A DNA stretch of 64,000 bases. Source: Rhodococcus sp. IEGM 1409 (GTDB lineage: Bacteria > Actinomycetota > Actinomycetes > Mycobacteriales > Mycobacteriaceae). Both the position numbers and the translations under genes were made by a program. This document shows, in pieces, positions 16,841-25,694 of the stretch. Every line of letters starts with the position of its first letter. The stretch's first letter is position 1. Where the stretch lies: positions 1 through 64,000 of the forward strand of contig NZ_JASHKN010000012.1 in NCBI RefSeq assembly GCF_030056735.1, written 5' to 3'. The notes below the pieces were generated by a model, which did not search any database, was not told the origin of the DNA, and was given only the letters and a program-made list of their open reading frames with translations.

Positions 16841-18519
16841 AAACCGAGGAGATATTGACGGGCTGGGGCGTGAGTCGTGGAGTGGTATGTGGTCCCGTCT
16901 TGCAGTTCAGATCTGCCATCGAGACCGCCGACCGGGAAGCGGTAAAGGGAACCCCCGCAGAGGAATCCACTCGGCTCACCGATGCGATGGCATCGGTCGC
17001 CGAGGAACTGGAGCAACGCGCGTCTGCGTCCACCGGTGTGGCTGTCGAGATTTTGGAGATGTCAGCTCATCTGGCGCGTGATCCGGACTTGGCCGCTGCA
17101 GCGGTGGCACGCGTGTTCGCGGGCAGCCCGGCCACCCTTGCACTGATCCAGGCCGTCGACGAGTTCTGCGATCGATTGACCCGACTCGGCGGCTATATGG
17201 CAGAACGAGTCGCCGATCTGCGCGATGTAGGCAACCGGACGGTCGCGCGCCTACTGGACACTACCCTACCCGGGATACCTGCTCCGGGCCATCCCTTTGT
17301 TCTTGCCGCCCATGATCTTTCGCCGGCAGATACAGCCACACTGACCGACAGCGACGTCATCGCACTGATCACCGAGGAAGGCGGCCCGACCAGCCATACA
17401 TCCATCTTGGCCAAGTCCTTGGGTATCCCTGCTGTTGTCGGCTGTGCATCAGCGGGCTCGATCGTGGACGGGACCGTGGTGATCGTCGACGGCGAGCGCG
17501 GAACCGTGGAAGTCGCTCCCGACGAAGAGCGGCGCCAAGAATTGGCGAGCTCCCTGCAACGCCGCCAGTCCACAGCGAGCGGGCCTGGACGCACCCGGGA
17601 CGGTCACCGCGTCGAGTTACTCTCCAATGTAGGCACTCTCGTCGATTCTCGGCGTGCATCGACGTTCGAGAGCGAAGGGATCGGGCTGTTTCGCACCGAG
17701 TTCGTCTTTCTCGGACGCACGGAAAGTCCTGACATCGACGAGCAGAAGAAGGTCTACGGCGAAGTCTTCGAATCGTTCGCCGGCAAGCCGGTCACTGTCC
17801 GAACCCTCGATGCGGGATCTGACAAGCCACTTCCATTCTTGGGGCTTGCGCGCGAGGAGAATCCGGCGCTCGGCATTCGCGGGTTGAGAGTTGCCGAACG
17901 GCACCCTCAGTCGCTTCATCTGCAGTTGGAAGCCCTCGCTGCAGCCCAATGCGAATCGGGTGCCGCGATCAAGGTGATGGCGCCTATGGTCTCCACCGCC
18001 GACGAGGCTCGACGCTTCGTATCCCTCGCTCGCAGTTACGGATTGACTTCTGTGGGGGTCATGATCGAGGTGCCTGCGGCGGCGCTTCGTGCGGCAGATC
18101 TGTTCAGTGCGGTGGATTTTGTCAGTATCGGAACCAACGATCTTGCGCAATACACATTCGCGGCCGACCGAATGTCACATGGATTGGGCCACTTGCTCGA
18201 TCCTTGGCAACCAGCGATGCTCGATCTGATCGCGCTGATCTGCGAAGAGGGCAGATCAGCGGGAAAGCCCGTCGGAGTCTGCGGGGAGGCGGCCAGCGAT
18301 CCGCTGATGGCGGCCGTGTTGACCGGACTGGGAGTGTCGAGTCTGTCGATGGCGCCCCCGTCCATCGCTTGCGTACGTGAACAACTCGGCCACCTCGATC
18401 TGGATCAGTGCCGCCGAATGGCCAGCGTTGCGCGCCAGTCGATCAACGCGGCCGAAGCACTGACAGCGGTGCTCGATATCGCCGAAACAGCATCAGCCGG
18501 TACGCATGAAAAGTATTGA
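16837..18519 (+). CDS. ptsI: PTS enzyme I (phosphoenolpyruvate-protein phosphotransferase)
   Basis: Enzyme I of 560 residues, transferring phosphate from phosphoenolpyruvate to HPr. The phosphorylated His lies in EEGGPTSHTSILAKSLGIPAVVG; the PEP-binding TIM-barrel half has GLFRTEFVFLGR, the metal-site region MIEVPAAALRA, and GTNDLAQYTFAADR, followed by the catalytic Cys in GVCGEAASDPL. The GTG at 16837 overlaps the HPr stop; the frame runs open further upstream but that part is read out of frame over ptsH. Length is normal (about 550-575). With ptsH it makes the locus able to energise its own permease. Confidence 0.95.
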   Translation: MKTEEILTGWGVSRGVVCGPVLQFRSAIETADREAVKGTPAEESTRLTDAMASVAEELEQRASASTGVAVEILEMSAHLARDPDLAAAAVARVFAGSPATLALIQAVDEFCDRLTRLGGYMAERVADLRDVGNRTVARLLDTTLPGIPAPGHPFVLAAHDLSPADTATLTDSDVIALITEEGGPTSHTSILAKSLGIPAVVGCASAGSIVDGTVVIVDGERGTVEVAPDEERRQELASSLQRRQSTASGPGRTRDGHRVELLSNVGTLVDSRRASTFESEGIGLFRTEFVFLGRTESPDIDEQKKVYGEVFESFAGKPVTVRTLDAGSDKPLPFLGLAREENPALGIRGLRVAERHPQSLHLQLEALAAAQCESGAAIKVMAPMVSTADEARRFVSLARSYGLTSVGVMIEVPAAALRAADLFSAVDFVSIGTNDLAQYTFAADRMSHGLGHLLDPWQPAMLDLIALICEEGRSAGKPVGVCGEAASDPLMAAVLTGLGVSSLSMAPPSIACVREQLGHLDLDQCRRMASVARQSINAAEALTAVLDIAETASAGTHEKY

Positions 18520-18659
18520 GCAACAGCCTGTGTAGTCATCCCCCGCATACCGGTTCCGTGGTTTCACCCACCGAACCGAGCACGAGCACGCGCACGCGCA
18601 CGTCGACGAATTCACTGTCACATCATTTCGTCCGCATCTGAAGAAAGCAGTACACGAAC

Positions 18660-19439
18660 ATGGAAATCGTCATCGCACCTGACGCCGAGCGGTGCTCAAT
18701 CATTGTCGCAGACATCATCACCGATGCAATCGTCAGCGGAGCCGCAACGCTGGGACTTGCCACCGGATCTTCACCTTCGGGGGTGTACACCGAGCTCATA
18801 TCTCGTTACCGCAAAAAGAGACTCAGCTTTGCCCACGTGCACGCATTCCTTCTCGACGAGTACGTAGGACTGCCCACGGGCCACCCTGAGTCCTACGCAC
18901 AGGTGATCAAAACCCAATTCGCCGAACACGTCGACCTCGAACCGTGCCGGGTACACAGTCCCTACGTCAAAGACACGGACCTCTTCGAAGCAGCGCGGCG
19001 TTACGACACGAGGATTGCGAAACTCGGCCCCATCGACGTTCAAATTCTCGGAATAGGCGTAAACGGACATATTGGATTCAATGAACCTCTCTCGGCGCTC
19101 CATTCACGCACACGACTCAAGACACTCTCCGAACAAACCAGACGGGACAACGCCCGTTTCTTCGACAGTATCGACGACGTCCCACAACATGTGATCACGC
19201 AGGGACTGGGAACTATCAGTGAGGCAGCACATTTGGTCCTCATCGCATCGGGAACACAGAAGGCGAAAGCGATCGCAGCTGCAGTTGAAGGTCCACTGTC
19301 CGCGTCATGCCCGGCATCAATCCTGCAACTACACCCGCACGCGACAGTTGTTCTCGACGAAGCCGCCGCGAGCCAACTCGAGAACGCGGAGTTCTACCGC
19401 TATATCCACGACCACAAACCGTCGGCGCAAAGGTACTAG
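18660..19439 (+). CDS. nagB: Glucosamine-6-phosphate deaminase
   Basis: Enzyme of 259 residues converting glucosamine-6-phosphate to fructose-6-phosphate and ammonia. Seen motifs are GLATGSSPSGVY (phosphate loop), LLDEYVGL with the catalytic Asp, and GIGVNGHIGFNEP with the His and Glu of the ring-opening site, all as in NagB. Length agrees with the family (about 260-266). It is the last gene of the locus, 140 bases after ptsI, and supplies the strongest clue that the PTS imports an amino sugar. No nagA deacetylase is in the window, so either the imported sugar is already free of acetyl or nagA lies elsewhere. A run of alternating CG/CA bases precedes it at 18577-18602. Confidence 0.95.
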   Translation: MEIVIAPDAERCSIIVADIITDAIVSGAATLGLATGSSPSGVYTELISRYRKKRLSFAHVHAFLLDEYVGLPTGHPESYAQVIKTQFAEHVDLEPCRVHSPYVKDTDLFEAARRYDTRIAKLGPIDVQILGIGVNGHIGFNEPLSALHSRTRLKTLSEQTRRDNARFFDSIDDVPQHVITQGLGTISEAAHLVLIASGTQKAKAIAAAVEGPLSASCPASILQLHPHATVVLDEAAASQLENAEFYRYIHDHKPSAQRY

Positions 19440-19596
19440 TTATCGGCACTATCGGTGGCTCGGTGCGGCGGGTAGGGACGAGATGACCGCGCAGACTCCT
19501 CGACCTCCACCAACCCGGCCGTGTCGCCGCTCACTCAGTCCAGCCAGTCGAATCGGCCTCTCAGGAGCGCGCTGATCCCCACCTTGCCGGCAGGTT

Positions 19597-19887
19597 TCAA
19601 GCTGCCGCTTTGAACGGATCGTGTTCGGCGATCAACTTCTCGAGTCGAGCCTCGTCCACCCGAACTCTGACCGTCGATGCCTCCTGCTGATCACGAATCA
19701 CCTTGGCCAACGTGAACGTGCTGGTGACCAAGAACAGCAAGGACATTCCGAGAAATCCGCGTTGCCACGCATCGATCGGAAGATAGGCAATCCCGAGGAG
19801 GGTGCCGACGAAACTGACGGCAAAGGCGATTCCGGCCTGCAGGTAGAAGGCTGCAGTGGTCTTCGAAGGTGTTGTCGGTGTGCTCAT
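19597..19887 (-). CDS. YiaA/YiaB two-helix domain membrane protein
   Basis: Small membrane protein of 96 residues with two hydrophobic helices (FYLQAGIAFAVSFVGTLLGIAYLP and GFLGMSLLFLVTSTFTLAKVIRDQQE), joined by a short loop with the Trp-Gln-Arg triplet, which is the YiaAB two-helix pattern. Function in the family is unknown. The ATG at 19887 (MSTPTTPSK) is preferred over an upstream frame that is Arg-rich. A C-terminal charged tail of about 25 residues faces the cytoplasm by the positive-inside rule. It stands alone between nagB and the glycosyltransferase. Confidence 0.75.
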   Translation of the reverse strand: MSTPTTPSKTTAAFYLQAGIAFAVSFVGTLLGIAYLPIDAWQRGFLGMSLLFLVTSTFTLAKVIRDQQEASTVRVRVDEARLEKLIAEHDPFKAAA

Positions 19888-20051
19888 GCCTCGAAGTCTG
19901 GCCTTTCGCCGCAACGCTGGGATGCGTAGTCCTACTCGAGAGTGCACGGTACTTCCCCTGGCAAAAATCAGATGCCGTCGCCCATCGTGGTGGATAGTCT
20001 TGGTTCGGTAGACGGAGATGTTCGAGAACAGTCAGACGGCAGGAGTGATCG

Positions 20052-21260
20052 ATGACCCGCAGACATATCGCCATGGTGAGCATTCCGGCACCGGGCCACG
20101 TCAATCCGAGCCTGTCGATCATCGCGCGCCTCGCCGCCGCCGGTCACCGCGTCACCTATGCCAACGACGAGTCGATGCGTGAGATCATCGAGGCGGCCGG
20201 GGCCGAATTCGCACCGTACGTCTCCACGCTGCCCAGCCTCGTCCCTTCCCCTGACGGCACCGAACCGGAGAAGAGTTGGGACGGGGATCTGATCGATCAG
20301 TTGACCCTGTTCCAGGACGACTACGAGTCGATGCTGCCGCAACTGCGCCAAATCTACGTCGACGATCGCCCTGACCTCTTTCTCTACGACATCGCCGGCA
20401 TTCCGGCACGAATACTGGCTCAGCAGTGGAATGTTCCCATCATCCAGTTGTCACCGACGTACGTTGCCTGGGACGGTTACGAAGCCGACGCCGCACCGAT
20501 GTACGACGAGATTCGTTCCGATCCGAGAGGCGTCGACCTGCTCGATCGGGAGGCCCGGTTCTTCCGCAGCGAAGGCGTCGAGGTCGATCCTCGTGAGTTC
20601 ACCGGACGCCCACCGCGTGCAATCGTTCTGATCGCAGAATCCATGCAGCCCAACGCCGATCGAGTGAACCGCGACGTCTACACATTCGTCGGCCCCGCAC
20701 TCGAACCGAGCAATCAGGCCTGGGTGAACTCGGATCCGGCACGCAAGCTTCTGTTGATTTCGCTGGGTTCCGCCTTCACAGATCTTCCGGATTTCTACCG
20801 CACCTGCGTCGAAGCTTTCGGCGAAATGGACGGCTGGCACGTCGTCCTCCAGATCGGAAAGCAGGTACAGATCTCAGATCTCGGACCAGTGCCCGAGACT
20901 GTCGAAATACACCGGTGGGTACCGCAGTTCGCAATTCTGCAGCAGGCCGACGCATTTGTTACCCACGCGGGTATGGGCGGATCCAGCGAGGGACTCGTGA
21001 CCGGAACCCCCATGATCGCGGTGCCGCAAGCCGTCGATCAGTTCGGCAACGCCGACTCGCTTGTCGACGCCGGCGTTGCAGTGCGCGTCGACGGCGCTAC
21101 CGTCACGGCAGAAGAGCTTCGTAAGGCGCTGACGCGCGTGAGTTCGAGTGAGTTCCGCCGACGCAGCGCAGAGTTGGCAGAAGAACTCGCGGCGGCGGGC
21201 GGCGTATCCCGTGCAGTCGAGGTGATCGAAGCCGCCCTACCTGGCAGCGGGCCGAGATAA
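20052..21260 (+). CDS. UGT/MGT-type glycosyltransferase
   Basis: Glycosyltransferase of 402 residues in the GT1 family (macrolide/UDP-glucuronosyl type, GT-B fold). N-terminal acceptor half begins HIAMVSIPAPGHVNPSLSI; the donor half contains the signature VPQFAILQQADAFVTHAGMGGSSEGLVTGTPMIAVP with the His-Ala-Gly and Glu-Gly residues that hold the nucleotide sugar. Members transfer glucose or similar sugars to small molecules such as macrolides, flavonoids or lipids, often for detoxification. Acceptor unknown. It lies beside a MarR-like gene facing it, which could control it. Confidence 0.88.
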   Translation: MTRRHIAMVSIPAPGHVNPSLSIIARLAAAGHRVTYANDESMREIIEAAGAEFAPYVSTLPSLVPSPDGTEPEKSWDGDLIDQLTLFQDDYESMLPQLRQIYVDDRPDLFLYDIAGIPARILAQQWNVPIIQLSPTYVAWDGYEADAAPMYDEIRSDPRGVDLLDREARFFRSEGVEVDPREFTGRPPRAIVLIAESMQPNADRVNRDVYTFVGPALEPSNQAWVNSDPARKLLLISLGSAFTDLPDFYRTCVEAFGEMDGWHVVLQIGKQVQISDLGPVPETVEIHRWVPQFAILQQADAFVTHAGMGGSSEGLVTGTPMIAVPQAVDQFGNADSLVDAGVAVRVDGATVTAEELRKALTRVSSSEFRRRSAELAEELAAAGGVSRAVEVIEAALPGSGPR

Positions 21261-21266
21261 TGGCCG

Positions 21267-21713
21267 CTACCAGTGCCAGGCGTCGCCGCCCACGTTCTGG
21301 ATGGTTCGCTGCAAGACCGTGATGGTGGTGACGAAATCTGCTTCGCTGATTCCCTGCATCCGCTCCTCCTGCAGCATCTGTTGTACCCGCGCTGCACGAT
21401 CGAACTGCTCGGAGCCCGCATCAGTAGGGAGAAGGACCGCCCCGTCTTCAGACGCCCACCCCAGTTCGAGGGCAGAGTCGACGGCGTCGTCGATTACGTC
21501 AGTTGATTCGTTCGGGCCGATCGTCCGCAGGAGGACAGCTCGCTCGATCCCTTCAGGGTGCAGCGAAAGTTGGTGCAGGAACCACCATTGCGGCTGGGTC
21601 ACGCCGAGTGCTTCGAGTGCTCCGCGCGTGCGTGCGCGAATCGCTTCGCCTGCACGCGCGGTCCAGAATCCGATCGGCTGATTCGCCGGTGGCTGCATTG
21701 GCTGTTTGGTCAT
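21267..21713 (-). CDS. MarR-like winged-helix regulator
   Basis: Protein of 148 residues with a MarR-like layout: N-terminal dimer helix, then GVTQPQWWFLHQLSLHPEGIERAVLLRTIG resembling the helix-turn-helix region, and a long C-terminal helix (FDRAARVQQMLQEERMQGISEADF) for dimerisation. The recognition helix is not typical, so the call is at superfamily level. Converges with the glycosyltransferase gene, 6 bases apart. The ATG at 21713 is used; GTG two codons earlier is an alternative. Confidence 0.7.
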   Translation of the reverse strand: MTKQPMQPPANQPIGFWTARAGEAIRARTRGALEALGVTQPQWWFLHQLSLHPEGIERAVLLRTIGPNESTDVIDDAVDSALELGWASEDGAVLLPTDAGSEQFDRAARVQQMLQEERMQGISEADFVTTITVLQRTIQNVGGDAWHW

Positions 21714-21768
21714 GGACACGACGATAAAACCTCAATGGAAGTTCAGGTCAACCCCAAGGCTGTGAGTT

Positions 21769-23175
21769 CTACATATGTTGTGTGATTGCTCCGCCGATGA
21801 TGCGAGCGGCGTCGGGGAATTCGCCCGGGTTCGGACCGGCGTAGTTGAGCCGCAGGAACTTTCCGGTCGGTTCTGCCGGGAACCAATCGTCTCCGGCCCC
21901 GACGATCACGCCGGCCGACCGGCAGTCCTGCACGACGCGTTCGAGATTCGTGGTGTCCGGAAGCCGAAGCCAGAGGTTGAGTCCGCCTTGTGGTACGGCG
22001 TCGAGGTGAGCGTCCGGCGCATGCTCGCGCAGACTCGACACGAGGAGGTCGCGTCTGGCCTCGAGTTGGTGACGAAGCCTGCGCAGGTGCGTTCGCCAGG
22101 CCGGTTGGGTAACGACGTCGAGGGCAACTGCCTGCAGCATTCCACTGACGTACATCGAATCTGCTTGTGTATCAGCAAGAATTCGCTCGTAAGCCGGGCC
22201 GCGAGCGATCAATCCGGCAACTCGCACCGATGGGGACACACTCTTGGTCAGCGCACGAAGGTAGACAACGTGTCCGCTGTCGTCTCGTGCAGCAATAGGG
22301 CTGGGATCAGCGGTGATGCCGAAGTCGAGCGCCGAACTGTCCTCGATCAAGAAGGCGCCGTGCCGACGGACGGTGTCGAGCACCTTGTCAGCCAACGTCG
22401 GCGACCACAGCGCCCCCGTCGGACTCGCGAAACTCGGTTGTGCGTAGAACGCGCGGGCACCGGTCTGATCGAATGCACGCGAGAGTTCTTCAGGATCAGG
22501 ACCGTTGGCACCACTGGAGATCGGAATGACCGTGACACCGGCCTGGGCGGCAGCGAGGATCGCACCCCAGTACGTCGGCGATTCCATGAGCAACGGACGC
22601 CCCTCCCCCACCAGCGCACGGAAGGAAGTCGCAAGCCCACCCTGACTGCCGGGAAGTACAACCACGTCGTTCGGCCCCGGCGGAGTGATCCCGGCAGGAG
22701 TGGCGGAACCCAATTCGGAAGCAAACCAGGACTGCAGTTCCGGAAGCCCGGCAGCGAGTGGCCGATTGAAGACGGCGTCGGTTCGCGTCGCCCTGGTGAA
22801 GGCTGCACGAACCAGCCCTTCCGGCAACAGCTCTCGGGCCGGATAGCCGGAATGCAGCGCAATCACGTCGTTGGAGGTGGACTGCAGCGCAATAGGCAGT
22901 TGCAGCCGGTAGTTCGGCGATCCGAGCGCCGCCGTCTGCCACCCGTAATCGTTGGGTCGCACGACGCGTGCGGCGCGTACGAAGGTCCCCACACCGGGAC
23001 GAGCCTCCACAACCCCCTGAGATACCAGTGTTCGCAGCGCCTTCTGCACAGTGACCGGACTCGCCCCGTGCCGGCTGACGAGCGACCGAGTAGACGGAAG
23101 CTTCGCGCCTGGAGGAGCCGTCGCGATCCACTCGCGCAAAGCTGCGACAATCCTCGAACTGCTATCATTTGACAT
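21769..23175 (-). CDS. MocR-type regulator (GntR helix-turn-helix fused to aminotransferase fold)
   Basis: Protein of 468 residues: a GntR winged helix (about 1-75; GAKLPSTRSLVSRHGASPVTVQKALRTL) linked to a class I aminotransferase-like domain. The PLP-lysine is in LRALTKSVSPSVRVAGLIARGP. MocR proteins such as GabR and PdxR use PLP or an amino acid-PLP adduct as signal and usually control a divergent gene. Here the divergent gene is an aminotransferase, and two TAGCGCTA boxes 23 bases apart lie directly between the starts, fitting the direct-repeat sites known for MocR regulators. I infer activation or repression of the aminotransferase gene and of itself. Confidence 0.88.
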   Translation of the reverse strand: MSNDSSSRIVAALREWIATAPPGAKLPSTRSLVSRHGASPVTVQKALRTLVSQGVVEARPGVGTFVRAARVVRPNDYGWQTAALGSPNYRLQLPIALQSTSNDVIALHSGYPARELLPEGLVRAAFTRATRTDAVFNRPLAAGLPELQSWFASELGSATPAGITPPGPNDVVVLPGSQGGLATSFRALVGEGRPLLMESPTYWGAILAAAQAGVTVIPISSGANGPDPEELSRAFDQTGARAFYAQPSFASPTGALWSPTLADKVLDTVRRHGAFLIEDSSALDFGITADPSPIAARDDSGHVVYLRALTKSVSPSVRVAGLIARGPAYERILADTQADSMYVSGMLQAVALDVVTQPAWRTHLRRLRHQLEARRDLLVSSLREHAPDAHLDAVPQGGLNLWLRLPDTTNLERVVQDCRSAGVIVGAGDDWFPAEPTGKFLRLNYAGPNPGEFPDAARIIGGAITQHM

Positions 23176-23185
23176 GTCGAATCAT

Positions 23186-23218
23186 AGTAGCGCTACTCTC
23201 TTACCAACGCTAGCGCTA
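23186..23218. promoter_or_regulatory. Paired TAGCGCTA boxes between the MocR and aminotransferase genes
   Basis: TAGCGCTA occurs at 23188-23195, inside the perfect 12-bp palindrome AGTAGCGCTACT (23186-23197), and again at 23211-23218. Start to start is 23 bases, close to two helical turns, so one regulator dimer could sit on one face. The first copy begins 13 bases upstream of the MocR start codon. Confidence 0.5.
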
Positions 23219-23312
23219 TCGCGAATTTGTCTCCGTTTCCAGGCCGAACCCTAAGGCGCCCTTCTCGTCCGACACACAACTCGTCCACCGAACCGGAGAG
23301 GTACGAAACCGC

Positions 23313-24533
23313 GTGAACACACCCATCGATCAGGCCCGCAAGCTCGAGAATGTCAGGTACGACATCAGAGGGCGAATTCTCGACAAGACCGAAGAACTCG
23401 AGGATCAGGGACACACGATCCTGCGACTCAACGTCGGCAATCCGGCCCCCTTCGGGTTCGAAGCACCGGACGAAATCATGATGGCCATGATCCGTAATCT
23501 CCCTACCGCACAGGGATATTGCGATTCTCGCGGACTGTATTCGGCGCGCACAGCGGTAGTGCAGTACTACCAGACGCGGGGTATCACCGACGTCACCGTC
23601 GACGAGATCTACCTCGGAAACGGTGTCTCCGAACTGATCACGTTGACGATGCAGGCCCTCTGCAATCCAGAGGACGAGATCCTGATTCCCGCTCCCGATT
23701 ATCCCTTGTGGACGGCTTCGGTTTCACTTGCCGGCGGCACGCCGGTCCACTACCTCACCGATGAAAGCCAGGGCTGGGCACCGGACTTCGACGATCTGGA
23801 AGCCCGGATCTCTCCGCGCACCCGAGGGATTGTCGTCATCAATCCCAACAATCCGACGGGCGCCGTCTACTCGACGGAGGTGCTGCAACGCTTCGTGGAC
23901 CTAGCGCGCAAACACGATCTGATGCTCTTCGCGGACGAAATCTACGAAAAGATCGTCTACGACGGCCGATCCATGACAAACCTTGCGACGATGACCGGGA
24001 GAGACGTCCTGTGTCTGACATATTCGGGACTCTCCAAGGCCTACCGCGTCTGCGGATTCCGAGCGGGATGGCTGGCCATCACCGGACCACTCGAACGGGC
24101 GTCGAGCTTCATCGAAGGCATCAAACTGCTGGCCAACATGCGTATGTGTGCAAACGTGCCGGCGCAGCACGCGATCCAGACCGCACTCGGCGGACGCCAG
24201 TCCATCGAGGACCTCCTGCTTCCACAAGGTCGGCTGACGGCCCAGCGCGATCTCGCGCACAGCACGCTCAACAGCATCGACGGGATCAGTTGCCAGCAGG
24301 CCGACGGCGCGCTGTACCTGTTCCCGAAACTCGACGTCGACAAGTTCGGCATCGTCGACGACGAGAGGTTCGTTCTCGATCTACTGGAATCGGAGAAGAT
24401 TCTTGTCAGTCACGGCCGCGCGTTCAATTGGATCGAACCCGATCACTTCCGACTGGTGACACTGCCGAACACCGATGACCTCGCGACCGCCCTCGAGCGC
24501 CTCGGAAACTTCCTCAGTTCGTACAGCCAGTAA
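23313..24533 (+). CDS. PLP-dependent aminotransferase, AlaA/AspC-like
   Basis: Class I/II aminotransferase of 406 residues with GTG start. It begins YDIRGRILDKTEELEDQGHTILRLNVGNPAPFGFEAP, typical of glutamate-pyruvate transaminases of the AlaA group. NPNNPTGAVYS, ADEIYEKI and the PLP lysine in YSGLSKAYRVCGFRAGW are present. Mycobacterial AspC (Rv0337c) has the same outline. It probably moves amino groups between glutamate and pyruvate or aspartate. Divergent from the MocR regulator, which likely controls it. A strong hairpin terminator follows its stop codon. Confidence 0.9.
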   Translation: MNTPIDQARKLENVRYDIRGRILDKTEELEDQGHTILRLNVGNPAPFGFEAPDEIMMAMIRNLPTAQGYCDSRGLYSARTAVVQYYQTRGITDVTVDEIYLGNGVSELITLTMQALCNPEDEILIPAPDYPLWTASVSLAGGTPVHYLTDESQGWAPDFDDLEARISPRTRGIVVINPNNPTGAVYSTEVLQRFVDLARKHDLMLFADEIYEKIVYDGRSMTNLATMTGRDVLCLTYSGLSKAYRVCGFRAGWLAITGPLERASSFIEGIKLLANMRMCANVPAQHAIQTALGGRQSIEDLLLPQGRLTAQRDLAHSTLNSIDGISCQQADGALYLFPKLDVDKFGIVDDERFVLDLLESEKILVSHGRAFNWIEPDHFRLVTLPNTDDLATALERLGNFLSSYSQ

Positions 24534-24560
24534 CCCCGAGCACCTGGAGCCCCACATACG

Positions 24561-24596
24561 ACTGAACGCCGACCGGATTTCCGGTCGGCGTTCAGT
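24561..24596. terminator. Bidirectional hairpin terminator
   Basis: Perfect 16-bp stem (ACTGAACGCCGACCGG with its reverse complement) around a four-base loop, lying between the convergent aminotransferase and purQ genes. It has no T-run on either side, as is common for actinobacterial terminators. Confidence 0.8.
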
Positions 24597-24615
24597 GGTG
24601 AAAATCAGCAGGCGA

Positions 24616-25293
24616 TCAGGCAGTGACGATCGCGTCGAGTGCCGAGTAGAACAAACCGAGTCCGTCGTCACTGGGGCCGGTGAGAGCCTCGGTGGCGTGC
24701 TCGGGGTGCGGCATCAGACCAACGACGCGGCCATTGGCCGAGGAGATGCCGGCGATACGACGCTGCGAGCCGTTGGGGTTCTCCTCCGAGTAACGGAAGA
24801 CGACGCGACCTTCGCCCTCGAGTTCGTCGAGGACCTTCTCGGACGCCTGGAAGCGGCCTTCACCCGACTTGAGCGGGATGAGGATCTGGGCGCCGACCTC
24901 GTAGCGTGAGGACCAGGCCGTGTTGTTGGCTTCGACCGTCAACCACTCGTCGCGGCAGATGAAGTGCAGACCCTGGTTGCGGGTCAGCGCACCGGGGAGC
25001 AGACCAGCTTCACAGAGGATCTGGAAACCGTTGCAGATACCCAGGACCGGCATGCCGCCCTTGGCTGCTTCGACGACCTTGCCCATCGCGGGGGCAAACC
25101 GCGCGATTGCGCCGCAGCGAAGGTAGTCGCCGTAGGAGAATCCACCGGGGACGACCACTGCGTCGACACCCTTGAGATCTGCATCGCCGTGCCAGAGTTC
25201 GACAGCTTCACCGCCGGCTAGGTTGACGGCCCGAGCAGCGTCGATGTCGTCGAGCGTGCCCGGGAACGTGATAACCCCGATACGTGCGCTCAT
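24616..25293 (-). CDS. purQ: Phosphoribosylformylglycinamidine synthase, glutaminase subunit
   Basis: PurQ of 225 residues, the class I glutamine amidotransferase that feeds ammonia to PurL in step four of purine synthesis. It has the nucleophile Cys in [12 protein letters not shown], the oxyanion segment [12 protein letters not shown] and the His-Glu pair near the end (LMPHPEHA). The ATG at 25293 ([12 protein letters not shown]) overlaps the purS stop by ATGA; upstream frame beyond it is purS sequence in another frame. purL is not in the window. Confidence 0.97.
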   Translation of the reverse strand: MSARIGVITFPGTLDDIDAARAVNLAGGEAVELWHGDADLKGVDAVVVPGGFSYGDYLRCGAIARFAPAMGKVVEAAKGGMPVLGICNGFQILCEAGLLPGALTRNQGLHFICRDEWLTVEANNTAWSSRYEVGAQILIPLKSGEGRFQASEKVLDELEGEGRVVFRYSEENPNGSQRRIAGISSANGRVVGLMPHPEHATEALTGPSDDGLGLFYSALDAIVTA

Positions 25294-25529
25294 GCCTCGA
25301 CTCGCCTGACGGTCCAATCCTCGATCACCGTGTTGGCCAGCAGGCCTTCGGCGATCTTCTCGAGTTCGGCGTCTTCGACACTGCCGTCGATCTCCAACTC
25401 GAACCGCTTGCCCTGACGGACATCGGATACTCCTGCAAAGCCCAGGCGAGACAGTGCCCCGACAATTGCCTGTCCCTGGGGGTCGAGAATCTCGGCCTTG
25501 GGCATGACTTCGACGACGACACGGGCCAC
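25290..25529 (-). CDS. purS: Phosphoribosylformylglycinamidine synthase subunit PurS
   Basis: PurS of 79 residues, the small bridging subunit that joins PurQ and PurL. It begins [21 protein letters not shown] and has the conserved [10 protein letters not shown] strand. The GTG at 25529 is chosen from this N-terminus and from GAGGAG upstream; an open frame extends far further (to 26018) but runs antisense through the MBL-fold gene. Coupled to purQ by a 4-base overlap. Confidence 0.95.
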   Translation of the reverse strand: MARVVVEVMPKAEILDPQGQAIVGALSRLGFAGVSDVRQGKRFELEIDGSVEDAELEKIAEGLLANTVIEDWTVRRVEA

Positions 25530-25694
25530 GTGCTGCTCCTCGGTACTAGTGCGCGAACCCGGAGTGAAACGCTCGGGTGATGGCCAGTTTACCGGGCGTA
25601 CCCGAGATGGTTCGCATCGAGTGATCGGGGCGTGACGGCCAACACCTGTGGGACTCGCCAGCGAGCCCTCCCGCGTCGGCGCATACTCGGAATC

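Noticed and set aside
18550..18575. Extra GntR operator before nagB (GTGGTTTCACCCAC)
   Set aside because: It has inverted-repeat character but not the TGGT-N4-ACCA spacing of the other three boxes.
18577..18602. Alternating CG/CA tract before nagB, possible Z-DNA
   Set aside because: Short and easily produced by GC-rich sequence; no linked feature.
21775..23172. Open frame of 465 codons on the plus strand
   Set aside because: Exact mirror of the MocR gene on the other strand, with no family features.
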